From contig NC_021985.1 in assembly GCF_000444875.1 (NCBI RefSeq), positions 8,018,170 to 8,082,169 of the forward strand: a DNA stretch of 64,000 bases, in the 5' to 3' direction. The notes beneath the pieces are model-generated. The model was not told the origin of the DNA. It did no database searches and worked only from the letters and a program-made list of their open reading frames with translations. Positions 33,329-40,774 of the stretch are shown in pieces. Position numbers and translations under genes: made by a program. The stretch is from Streptomyces collinus Tu 365 (GTDB taxonomy: Bacteria; Actinomycetota; Actinomycetes; Streptomycetales; Streptomycetaceae). Position 1 is the stretch's first letter. Every line of letters starts with the position of its first letter.

Positions 33329-33907
33329 CTAGTTCTTCACGCCGTTGATGCCGCCGGCGAACGCGACCAGCTCGGCCTTGGAAGTGAAGACGCTCACGTT
33401 GGTGTCCAGCGGCTTGTCGGTGTACTGGTGGAACAGCCACTTGCTTTCGATGTCGGGTTCGCCGGCGGTGACGCCGTACTCGGCGATCCACAGAAAGTCT
33501 CCCGCGTTACCGGTGGTGTCCCGGTTCCGCCAGAAGTCCCGGTTGCAGTACAGCCCGACCTTGTGCTCGGCGCCGCCGAGCCGCTTGACTTCGGCGATGA
33601 AGGAGTCCTTTTCCGCACAGGACGCCGCGGTGCCGTTTGGGTTGGTCTCCCAGTCGACGACCAGCATGTCGTACTCGATGCTCGCGGAGCCCTCCACGAA
33701 GTGAGCCGCCTGCTCCTTGATGTGACCCGGGTGCAGGAAGTGGTAGAAGCCCACTACGAGTCCCTCGGCGCGGGCGTGCGCGGCCTGCTCCTTCTGCTTG
33801 GGGTTGACATAGGAAATCCCTTCGGTGCCCTTGATGAATACGAAACTGGTGTCGGCAGTGGGGAAGTTCGCGTCCTGGAAGACGGATACGTCATGACCTT
33901 TGATCAT
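33329..33907 (-). CDS. GH25 lysozyme (N,O-diacetylmuramidase) without signal peptide
   Basis: The product is a 192-aa glycoside hydrolase family 25 domain, nearly the minimal length for the family. The N-terminal KGHDVSVFQ carries the first active-site Asp (Asp6). The catalytic acid is expected in LVVDWE (Asp85, Glu87). FIKGTEG and GFYHFL are also conserved. It should cut the glycan strands of peptidoglycan. No signal peptide or cell-wall-binding domain is present, so it needs cell lysis, a holin or another export route. ATG 33907 follows GGGAGGAA. It heads the minus-strand island of small genes. Confidence 0.85.
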   Translation of the reverse strand: MIKGHDVSVFQDANFPTADTSFVFIKGTEGISYVNPKQKEQAAHARAEGLVVGFYHFLHPGHIKEQAAHFVEGSASIEYDMLVVDWETNPNGTAASCAEKDSFIAEVKRLGGAEHKVGLYCNRDFWRNRDTTGNAGDFLWIAEYGVTAGEPDIESKWLFHQYTDKPLDTNVSVFTSKAELVAFAGGINGVKN

Positions 33908-35217
33908 CGCGGTGTTCCTCCCGATGCGTTGATCTGGAGGGAGCGCCGTGGGGTGGCCACGCGGACGATGCCGCCGTTTCCGGTGAGGGATACGTCAACG
34001 AACTCGGCGGCCGGTGATCTCCATGGTCACCACCGCGCGCCTGCCGCGAGGCTGCTGCCGCTCCAGATGCCAGGCGTCCGCGCGCCGGTCCAGCACGGTG
34101 CGGTCCTCCACGGTCTCTCTTCCACGATCTGACGAGTTGACGGATCCCGCAACTTGCGGCTGGCGGCGCTGAGACGATGCCGCCGCGTTGCGTGCCTCTA
34201 CGAGCCGCCTCTCGGCCGCTCCGGAACTCCAGCTCACCAGGACGACACACCGTCAACTACTTGACGCGTCAACGTCTAACCCCGGACACCACACACTGCG
34301 CCGTAGACGGTGGGTCGGCGCGATGCCCCGCACCCGGCCCGCGCATCGGGGCCGCCACCTTCGACCTGCTCGTCCGACCCGCTGACATCGACGCGTCTCC
34401 CGACGACGCCCCCGACACGGCCGTCACCTGCACCACCGGCGACCTCCGGATCACCCACGAACTGCTGAACGGCACACAGCCCAGCGGCCTGCTGCGCGTC
34501 ACCGACACCCTGGTCCAATCGCCACACCCGGGAAACCCGCCCGGCTCGTCCTGCTGCGTGGCCGGCGAGAGGTAACTGCCCGACGCGCTGTCCCGGCGCA
34601 GCGCCGCCCGCGCGGCCCGGGCCGCCCAGGAGCGGCAGCCCCGGTCCCTGCCCGGCTTACGCGCGCCACCGACGCCTTCGCGCCCCCGCAACTCCCATCG
34701 CTGCCGCTGCCGCTGCCGTTGTCGGTGCCGCCGCATCCCGAGCAGCCCCCGGGCACCCGGCGGCCCGGGTCCCTTGGCACTGGATCAGCTCGCCACCGAC
34801 GCCGCCGCCCGCGCGCACGCACTGCTCGGCATCGGCCGCGACCCGGTCGGCGAACTGACCCTGTGACAGGACGCGGTGCGGCTGGTCGCCGCCTGCCCCG
34901 GGTCCGGGCTGACGGCCACCACTCGTGCTGCTCGCCGTCGACCTCCCCGCGTTCCGCCCCTGGCGCAACCACCTCACCCACCCACGTGGCCACGTCCAGC
35001 TCCGCCTCGGCCGCGACGGCCTGTGGTCCGCCTACGAGTCCGAGCCCGCACAGGACGACTGGTGGCCCCGCGGCACCCGGACCTGGACCCGGTGGGCGCC
35101 CTGCCGGGCCTTGGCCTTGGCACCCTGGACCACACCGCCTGAACAACACCCGCCCCGGACAAGGCCGTCGGGACGGCCGGCAGCGGCCGGGCGGGATACC
35201 GGTGTCCCGATGTCCCG
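33908..35217. other. Region of decayed reading frames with TTGACG palindromes
   Basis: No intact gene is seen. Plus-strand coding-like pieces occur in changing frames. One at about 34350-34540 contains TFDLLVRPADIDAS and LRITHELLNGTQPSGLLRVT. Another at about 34770-35140 contains LDQLATDAAARAHALLGIG, a stop, and then DAVRLVAACPGSG and HVQLRLGRDGLW. They look like one or two genes with frameshifts and stops. At 34251-34272 CGTCAA, TTGACG and CGTCAA form overlapping palindromes; another TTGACG is at 34136, and a CCGCAA-C-TTGCGG palindrome at 34146-34158. Confidence 0.45.
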
Positions 35218-36099
35218 CTAGCGGGAGCTTCGGCCGGCATGCCGTCGTGCGGGGGGCGACAGCGGGCCGGAGGCGGTGCGCCGGCCGGGGGCGACCTGCT
35301 GGGCGAAGGCCTGCAGGGCCACGTCGCTGTTCGCCGGCAGGACGGCCATCAGGCCCCGGTCCTGGGCCTCGGCGACCGTGGGGGCGGCGGCGCTGCCTTC
35401 CGGGACGAAGGTGAGCCGGACGTGCCCGTCACCGGAGCCGCGCCGGTCCACCGGCGCGACGGCGCCGTGGGTGCCGTCGGGCAGGGTCACCCACAGTTGG
35501 AAGTCGTCGTACCGGACGAAGTCGGCGCCCTTCACCGGCCAGGGGTAGTGGTGTTCCCCGGGCACGCTCGGCAGAATGCCCTGGTGGTTGCCGTGGCTCA
35601 GCGGCACGCACGAGTTGAACAGGGAGTCGGTCCACGCCTCGACCCCGTCGGCGTCCTCGATCGGCGTGCGCAGCAGGTCCTCGGCGCGCTCGTAGCCGAG
35701 GTCCGCGAGCGCGGGCAGGGTGAGCGGGAAGGCGTCGACCAGATCGGCGGCGTCCTGCCGCAGCCGGTCCACCTTCGCGGGATCGGCGCAGAACTGCATG
35801 CTCCACTCGATGCCGACCCGGGCGCGGTACATGAGCCAGCCCCGGGATCCCTTGACCCACAGACTGCCGCCGTGGTGCATCTCCCAGCGCTCGGAGTTCT
35901 TCGCCACCTGCTGCGCGTCCACGGGCCTCGGCCCGTACGGCAGGTCAGCGTCCTCCATGGCGTGGAGGATCTTGTGGGCCGTGTCCTTGGCGGCCCGGAA
36001 TTGTGACGATTCAAACCGCTTCGGGTGTTCGACGAGGCGGATCCTCCACGGATGGTTCTCCGATTCGAAGCCGCCCGGCCGGGGTTCGGGGTGGCCCAT
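35218..36099 (-). CDS. DUF6424 family protein
   Basis: The product is a 293-aa protein that I recognise as the actinobacterial DUF6424 family. Characteristic segments are HHGGSLWVKGSRGWLMYRAR, GIEWSMQFCADPAKVDRLRQ, DGVEAWTDSLFNSCVPL and YDDFQLWVTLPDGTHGAVAP. The function is unknown; there is no signal peptide or membrane helix, so it is cytoplasmic. ATG 36099 has AAGGAGATC upstream, while a longer in-frame extension does not. It stands alone and is divergent from the lasso-peptide locus, with a 275-bp gap. Confidence 0.8.
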   Translation of the reverse strand: MGHPEPRPGGFESENHPWRIRLVEHPKRFESSQFRAAKDTAHKILHAMEDADLPYGPRPVDAQQVAKNSERWEMHHGGSLWVKGSRGWLMYRARVGIEWSMQFCADPAKVDRLRQDAADLVDAFPLTLPALADLGYERAEDLLRTPIEDADGVEAWTDSLFNSCVPLSHGNHQGILPSVPGEHHYPWPVKGADFVRYDDFQLWVTLPDGTHGAVAPVDRRGSGDGHVRLTFVPEGSAAAPTVAEAQDRGLMAVLPANSDVALQAFAQQVAPGRRTASGPLSPPARRHAGRSSR

Positions 36100-36310
36100 G
36101 GCTGATCTCCTTGGCTCGGCCTCACGGGCCGGCCGCCGGCTCGCGGGGCGGAATCCCCCTGCCTCCATCGTGCTCCCCGCACCGGCCGGCCGCGACCCAG
36201 GCGGCGCTGCTTGGCGCACAACTCAACTACTCACAAGTCTTATTGACGCTGTGTAACTTTCTGTCGCGGACGGTCGTGGAAGCCGGACATGACCGGCGCC
36301 GGCGATCCGG

Positions 36311-36338
36311 TTGCGGGGCATTCCGGGCGGAGTAGCCT
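36311..36338 (+). promoter_or_regulatory. Candidate housekeeping promoter of the lasso locus
   Basis: TTGCGG (36311-36316) and TAGCCT (36333-36338) are separated by 16 bp and lie 36 bp before the precursor ATG. They fit an actinomycete major-sigma promoter loosely. This is by eye only. Confidence 0.35.
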
Positions 36339-36374
36339 GGAGTTGATCGGCCCTGCCTGATCTGGAGGTGGGCG

Positions 36375-36491
36375 ATGTTTCTCCGATTGCTGCGGCGTCG
36401 TCAGCCGCACCGGCTGGTCCTTCTCGGCAACGGCCGTCTGATCCGGGGCTTCAGCGGCGGGTTCTACGACGGTCACGGTTACCAGTCCTGA
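36375..36491 (+). CDS. Lasso peptide precursor (A gene), 38 aa
   Basis: A short gene with strong GGAGGTG four nt before ATG 36375. The leader is about 24 residues, very basic at its start (MFLRLLRRRQPHR), ending LLGNGRLIR. The predicted core is GFSGGFYDGHGYQS. Gly1 and Asp8 allow the macrolactam of a lasso peptide with an 8-residue ring, and no other Gly in the sequence has Asp or Glu at position 7-9. The usual Thr at leader position -2 is Ile here. Leader peptidase and cyclase genes follow in the same direction. My hand-calculated monoisotopic mass for the cyclised core is 1459.58 Da. The core boundary is inferred. Confidence 0.75.
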   Translation: MFLRLLRRRQPHRLVLLGNGRLIRGFSGGFYDGHGYQS

Positions 36492-36524
36492 CGCCGTTCA
36501 CGGCGAACCCTTGGAGGAAGCGCG

Positions 36525-37148
36525 GTGACAGAGGACGCCGATGCCCTGACAGCCATGGCAAGGACCCTGTCACCGCACTGCCGTGTCACCGGGATGTCCG
36601 ACGGCGCGCTGATCGCGGACTGGAGGCGGACGCGTTTTCTCGGCATGGCGGCGGCGGACGTCCGCAAGTTCGCCGAAGGCACCCCCGAGGAACGCGCGGA
36701 GCTCGTCACCGTCTTCCTGCGCGCCGGGTGCGCGAAGGACCGCCGGCAGCGGCACACGGACGCCGGCGCCGGGCCTTGGCTGCGGGGAGTGCATCTGCTC
36801 ATCCGGACCGTGGGATTCGGTCGCGTCCTGCGGCTGCTGTCCCTGGCCGCCCCGGCGTACGCCCGCGCCGACACCCCCTCCACACAGGAAGTCCGCCGAC
36901 TGAAACGAGCGATCCTGGCCCACAGCCGCCGCAGCTGGCTGGTCGACGGCGACTGCAAGTCCGAGGCGGTGACAGCCTTCCTCCTGCTGCGGCGGTCCGG
37001 CCTGCAGGCCGTCCTCCACATCGGCGTGCGCGAGCACCCGTTCGCCCTGCACGCCTGGACCGTCTCCGCCGGCCTGTGCATCCCGGACGCCGATCCGCGG
37101 GGGCACGCCTTCGAACCGGTGCTCACCATCGACGGCGGAGGCCGGTGA
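36525..37148 (+). CDS. Lasso peptide leader peptidase (B protein)
   Basis: The product is a 207-aa protein of the lasso biosynthesis B family, a transglutaminase-fold cysteine protease that removes the leader. The triad is probably Cys144 (VDGDCKSEAVTAFLLLRRSG), His176 (FALHAWTV) and an Asp at 188 or 190 (IPDADPRG). The first 70-90 residues may include a recognition element (RRE) fused to the protease, because no separate B1/RRE gene is present; that part is weakly PqqD-like. GTG 36525 has GGAGGAAG upstream. The gene lies 33 bp after the precursor and 1 bp before the cyclase. Confidence 0.8.
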   Translation: MTEDADALTAMARTLSPHCRVTGMSDGALIADWRRTRFLGMAAADVRKFAEGTPEERAELVTVFLRAGCAKDRRQRHTDAGAGPWLRGVHLLIRTVGFGRVLRLLSLAAPAYARADTPSTQEVRRLKRAILAHSRRSWLVDGDCKSEAVTAFLLLRRSGLQAVLHIGVREHPFALHAWTVSAGLCIPDADPRGHAFEPVLTIDGGGR

Positions 37149-37149
37149 C

Positions 37150-38928
37150 ATGGACGCCCTGCGCCTTGAGTGGGCGGGCGGCGCACCGAGGCTCCGGACC
37201 ACCGACGCCCTGGCACGTCGGGGACTCGTGACGACGGTCTCCTCGCCGGCCGGCACCGCGGCCGTCGTCGGCTGGGCCGGTTCGGCCCGCGACCGGGTGA
37301 CGGGCGCACGCGGCCTCCTCGACGCCTGCGGCAGGCAGGGAGAGGCCCCGACGATGCCGGCCGGCGACTACGCGGCCGTCGCCGTGTGCCGGGACCGCAT
37401 CCTCCTGACGCGCGACGAACAGGCACGCATCCCCCTGTTCTTCAGAGAGTCCGCAGGTCGCGTGGACGCCGTGAGCACCTCTGCCCGCACCCTGGGCCGC
37501 GCCACCGAGTTGGAACCCCGCTACTTCTGCCGCTACCTCATCGGGAACCTGGCGCAACCGCACACGGACCTCACGCCGTTCACCGGGGTCCACCGTGTCC
37601 TCGGCGGCGAAGTGGTGGAGCTCTCCCTCGCCGGGCGGTTGCGCGTCCGTACGCCGCGACGCGCCCGTGCCACCGCCGACGCGCCCGCGTCCCTCGTCGG
37701 CGGACCCGGCCTCGACGAGGCCGCGCGGGAGCTGCGCCTGGCGCTGGAGAACGCCGTCGGACGCCGTATGGGCACGACGACGGCCTGCCATGTCTCGGGC
37801 GGCACCGACTCCACCGGTGTGGCGCTGCTCGCCGCACGCCTGCTGGCCGCGGGACACGCCGGAACCGGGGAGCTCGTCCTGCTCGCCGGGCGCTTCCACC
37901 ACGGGGAGCTGGCCGGGGAGCAGCCGTACCTCGACCTGGCGCTGGAGGGGATCCGGCGGCACGCCCCCACGGGCCGCCCGGTGGTCGTCGACGCCGACGA
38001 CGTGGCCGACTTCGACGACTTCCCGCACCACGCGGGCGACGCGGACGAGCCCCATGCGCACGCGTTCCGCGCCCCGTTCTGGAGCAGACTCCACGACGCG
38101 GCCGCGGAACTGGGCTGCGACACCCTCCTGACCGGCTGCGGGGCCGATCCGGTCGTCGACGCCAACCCCTTCCACCTGCACAGGCTCGCCCGCACGGGCC
38201 GGCTCCGGCAGCTGACCCGGCAGGCACGCGCCTGGGCCGAGGGAAGTGAAAGGGGCCTGCGGGACGTCGTCCACGCCTACGTCGTCCGGCCGACCGCCCC
38301 GCTCACCGCCGAACGGATCACCGCACTGGCCCGTGGCGGAACGATGCTGGGCGGACTCGGCACCTTCGACCGCCCCCGCTGGCTGCGGCCCGGCTTCGCC
38401 CGGGCCCACGGGTTCCGCGAGGCCCGGATCGCGGAGAGCCGCTTCGTGTTCGGGCGCAGACCGGAACAGTCGCTGTACGACGCCGCCAACTACCTGGCCG
38501 CGCCCGATCCGCTGTCCTGGCACCGGGCCGAACGGGACGGGTTCTTCCTCTCGCACCCGTTCCTCGACCCGGAGGTCGTCGCCACGATGAGCCGCCTGTC
38601 CGCCGCGGCCGTGTTCCGGCCGGGCCGTCCGAAGGCCGTCCTCCGCGAGGCCCTGGCGGACCTGCTCCCGGCCCCAATCAGCGGCAGGGCGGTCAAGATC
38701 CCCTTCGACGACCTCTACGCCCGCGGCCTGCGCAGACACGGCGACGAACTTGTCGCCCTGTGCCGCTCCGCCCGGCATCCGCTGATCGCGGAGATGTTCG
38801 ACGTCGACACGCTGTGCGGGGCCGTGCGGGAGGCCCGGCTCGGCCTGGGGGACGCGTACTCCTGGGACCGGATGAACAGCTCGCTGGCGCTGGTGGCGTG
38901 GCTGGAGGGGCTCAGCGCTGGTTCTTGA
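37150..38928 (+). CDS. Lasso cyclase, asparagine synthetase homologue (C protein)
   Basis: The product is a 592-aa asparagine-synthetase-like enzyme that should adenylate the core Asp8 side chain and let the Gly1 amine close the ring. The PP-loop SGGTDS is at 216-221. The N-terminal amidotransferase-like domain lacks the catalytic N-terminal Cys (it starts MDALRLEWAG), as in lasso cyclases. The C-terminal part has LSHPFLDPEVV and PFDDLYARGLRRHG segments. GGAGG precedes the ATG, and the start is 1 bp after the B stop. Its 3' end overlaps the convergent membrane-protein gene by 17 bp. No ABC transporter gene follows. Confidence 0.85.
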   Translation: MDALRLEWAGGAPRLRTTDALARRGLVTTVSSPAGTAAVVGWAGSARDRVTGARGLLDACGRQGEAPTMPAGDYAAVAVCRDRILLTRDEQARIPLFFRESAGRVDAVSTSARTLGRATELEPRYFCRYLIGNLAQPHTDLTPFTGVHRVLGGEVVELSLAGRLRVRTPRRARATADAPASLVGGPGLDEAARELRLALENAVGRRMGTTTACHVSGGTDSTGVALLAARLLAAGHAGTGELVLLAGRFHHGELAGEQPYLDLALEGIRRHAPTGRPVVVDADDVADFDDFPHHAGDADEPHAHAFRAPFWSRLHDAAAELGCDTLLTGCGADPVVDANPFHLHRLARTGRLRQLTRQARAWAEGSERGLRDVVHAYVVRPTAPLTAERITALARGGTMLGGLGTFDRPRWLRPGFARAHGFREARIAESRFVFGRRPEQSLYDAANYLAAPDPLSWHRAERDGFFLSHPFLDPEVVATMSRLSAAAVFRPGRPKAVLREALADLLPAPISGRAVKIPFDDLYARGLRRHGDELVALCRSARHPLIAEMFDVDTLCGAVREARLGLGDAYSWDRMNSSLALVAWLEGLSAGS

Positions 38929-40228
38929 TGTCCCACAGAGTCTGCTCGACAGGGCCGGCGAAGAGATCGACGAGACCGTACCGGCTCACCAGTTGCCGTA
39001 GTTCCTCCCCGGACGGCTCGCTGTTGTCGTCATCGCCCTTGCGTGTGATGCTCGTCGACACCGTTGCACCGTGTGTGCCGAACTGCCAGTACACGGTGAC
39101 GAATCGCGGCTGTCTGATGGCTTCGTCGATCGCGTTGTTCTCGTGCACCCGAGCGCGGTAGACGAGGGAGTCGGTGCCCTTTTTCTGTAGGTTCTTCACC
39201 CGTTGCGGGATGTGGCCACGTCCCCAGGAGGTCGTGACGAAATTGAGCGGTGGATCCAGCACGATCTGATCCTTGCGCGCAAGGCTCGCGGTGGCATAGA
39301 AGGCCACCTGGTCGTACCGCGTGTCCACGGGTAGTTGTACGACCATGCGCGTGGTGAACGCGTCGTTCGGCTCGATCCAGTTACCGGGCTGCATCCAGGG
39401 TTTCGCTTCCACCAGCTCGCCAGTCTGGTGAATCTCCCTGCGGGAGAGTGGATACATGTCCCCCGAGGAGGCCGCGAACTGCTGGGCATCGCTTCGCCAC
39501 TGCTCACGGAGGCGGTCCCTGCTGGCCAGGTGCACCTGTTCCCCCATGGCGTGGAATTCGGTGCCGAGCACATAGAACCCCACGTCGGCGTGGTTCTGGA
39601 ACGTGACATCCACGGGCACGGCGAACGCCTTGCGGTCCTTGGCCAGCACAGCCTTTCCCACGGACAACGTGATGAGAGGCCTGGCCTCGCGCCGGTACGG
39701 CAGATAGAGGTTCTGGTAGCCGAAATTAGCGACGGCGAGGATCGAGGAGACCAGCAGCGCAGCGGCCACCCGTTTCGGTGCGGGGACCGTGACCGACGTC
39801 CGCCACACGGTGACGAGAGCCCAGGCCGCCCCCGCCGTGAGTGCGCCGAACAGCGCCGGGAAGAGCGTCAGATCGCCGTTCTTCAGCGTCCTGAGCAGAA
39901 GCAGGGCGTCGATCAGCAGCGCCGCGAACGCTCCGATCAGTACGACGAGGCCGGAGTACTGGAAACTGTGCCCGACCCAGTAATCCAGGGCCGCGCCTGC
40001 AGCCAGGAGCGTGGTGAACGCGACCGCGATCAGGACGGCACCGGTGAGGCGTCCGGGGAAGGTGAGGGCATGGGCGAAGTTGCCGAGCCCGAACCAGCCC
40101 AGCAGCACCGTGGTACCGAGGAGGACCAGCAGGACCACTGACATGTCCAGCTGTGCCCGCCGGGTTTTTAGCGAGGGCCGTAACACCTTCGGGCGCAAGC
40201 CGGTGTGCGGTTTGGGGGGAGTCCGCAC
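38912..40228 (-). CDS. Membrane protein with large extracytoplasmic domain
   Basis: The product is a 438-aa protein of unrecognised family. Five or so membrane helices occupy about residues 30-190 (for example MSVVLLVLLGTTVLLGWFGL, LIGAFAALLIDALLLL, VAAALLVSSILAVANFGY). They are followed by about 240 soluble, probably external, residues rich in beta strands and aromatic residues. I chose GTG 40228 because a near-perfect AGGAGGTGATC lies just upstream; an ATG 93 bp earlier has none. It converges on and overlaps the lasso cyclase by 17 bp. A link to the lasso peptide or to the proteins on its other side is unproven. Confidence 0.75.
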   Translation of the reverse strand: MRTPPKPHTGLRPKVLRPSLKTRRAQLDMSVVLLVLLGTTVLLGWFGLGNFAHALTFPGRLTGAVLIAVAFTTLLAAGAALDYWVGHSFQYSGLVVLIGAFAALLIDALLLLRTLKNGDLTLFPALFGALTAGAAWALVTVWRTSVTVPAPKRVAAALLVSSILAVANFGYQNLYLPYRREARPLITLSVGKAVLAKDRKAFAVPVDVTFQNHADVGFYVLGTEFHAMGEQVHLASRDRLREQWRSDAQQFAASSGDMYPLSRREIHQTGELVEAKPWMQPGNWIEPNDAFTTRMVVQLPVDTRYDQVAFYATASLARKDQIVLDPPLNFVTTSWGRGHIPQRVKNLQKKGTDSLVYRARVHENNAIDEAIRQPRFVTVYWQFGTHGATVSTSITRKGDDDNSEPSGEELRQLVSRYGLVDLFAGPVEQTLWDIKNQR

Positions 40229-40501
40229 CCGATCACCTCCTGGGATCCCGAGCCGGGGCGGGACGCACGTGTGCGGCGCGGCCGCGGGGGTTCCGCCGCC
40301 GTGCCGGGGGTTCGTCACCATCGTCCGTGGTGATCCACGGGGGCGCCATCGGACGCCCCCGGACGTGGGACCTCCCCGATACCCGCGCGGTCTGCCGGGC
40401 GGGTTCCGCCGGGGAGGGCGCGGCCTGGTCCTACTAACCGTGCGGCCGGCGGTGCGGATCCGCCTGCTGCACCCGGGCGGCGAAGTTCGAACCGGTGAGG
40501 T

Positions 40502-40738
40502 TCACGTGGTACCGGTCGCACCGAGTGCGCTCAGGGAGGCGTAGCCGGGGATGCCGTCGGGCTCGGTCTCCGCGTAGCCCAGGGCGAGCTGTTCCTCGCG
40601 GTAGGCGGTCCTGGTCTGTTCGCCGAAGAATCCGGTGGGGCCGCTGGGGATGGCGTGGCCCTGGTCGATCAGGGCCTGCTGAACGGTGCGGACGTCGTCG
40701 TTGCTCGCGCCGGGACGGAGGTTGGACAGGGAGACCAT
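40502..40738 (-). CDS. Small peptidoglycan-binding-like domain protein, 78 aa
   Basis: The protein consists of one module resembling a PG_binding_1 three-helix repeat: VSLSNLRPGASNDDVRTVQQ, then ALIDQGHAI, then a glycine turn with FFGEQTRTAYREEQLALGY. The same module occurs inside the giant protein at 47268 (around residues 678-755). There it reads VSLANVRPRLTNDDVVVVQK, ALMALGHDLP and FFDHTTAAYAEEQRDQGFFG. No signal peptide is present. ATG 40738 matches the start of the shared module; ATG 40759 is possible. It is 36 bp downstream of the hydrolase gene, probably in one operon. Confidence 0.75.
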   Translation of the reverse strand: MVSLSNLRPGASNDDVRTVQQALIDQGHAIPSGPTGFFGEQTRTAYREEQLALGYAETEPDGIPGYASLSALGATGTT

Positions 40739-40774
40739 GGCCGGTTCGCTTCCTTTCATGTTCGGCTCGTGTCG

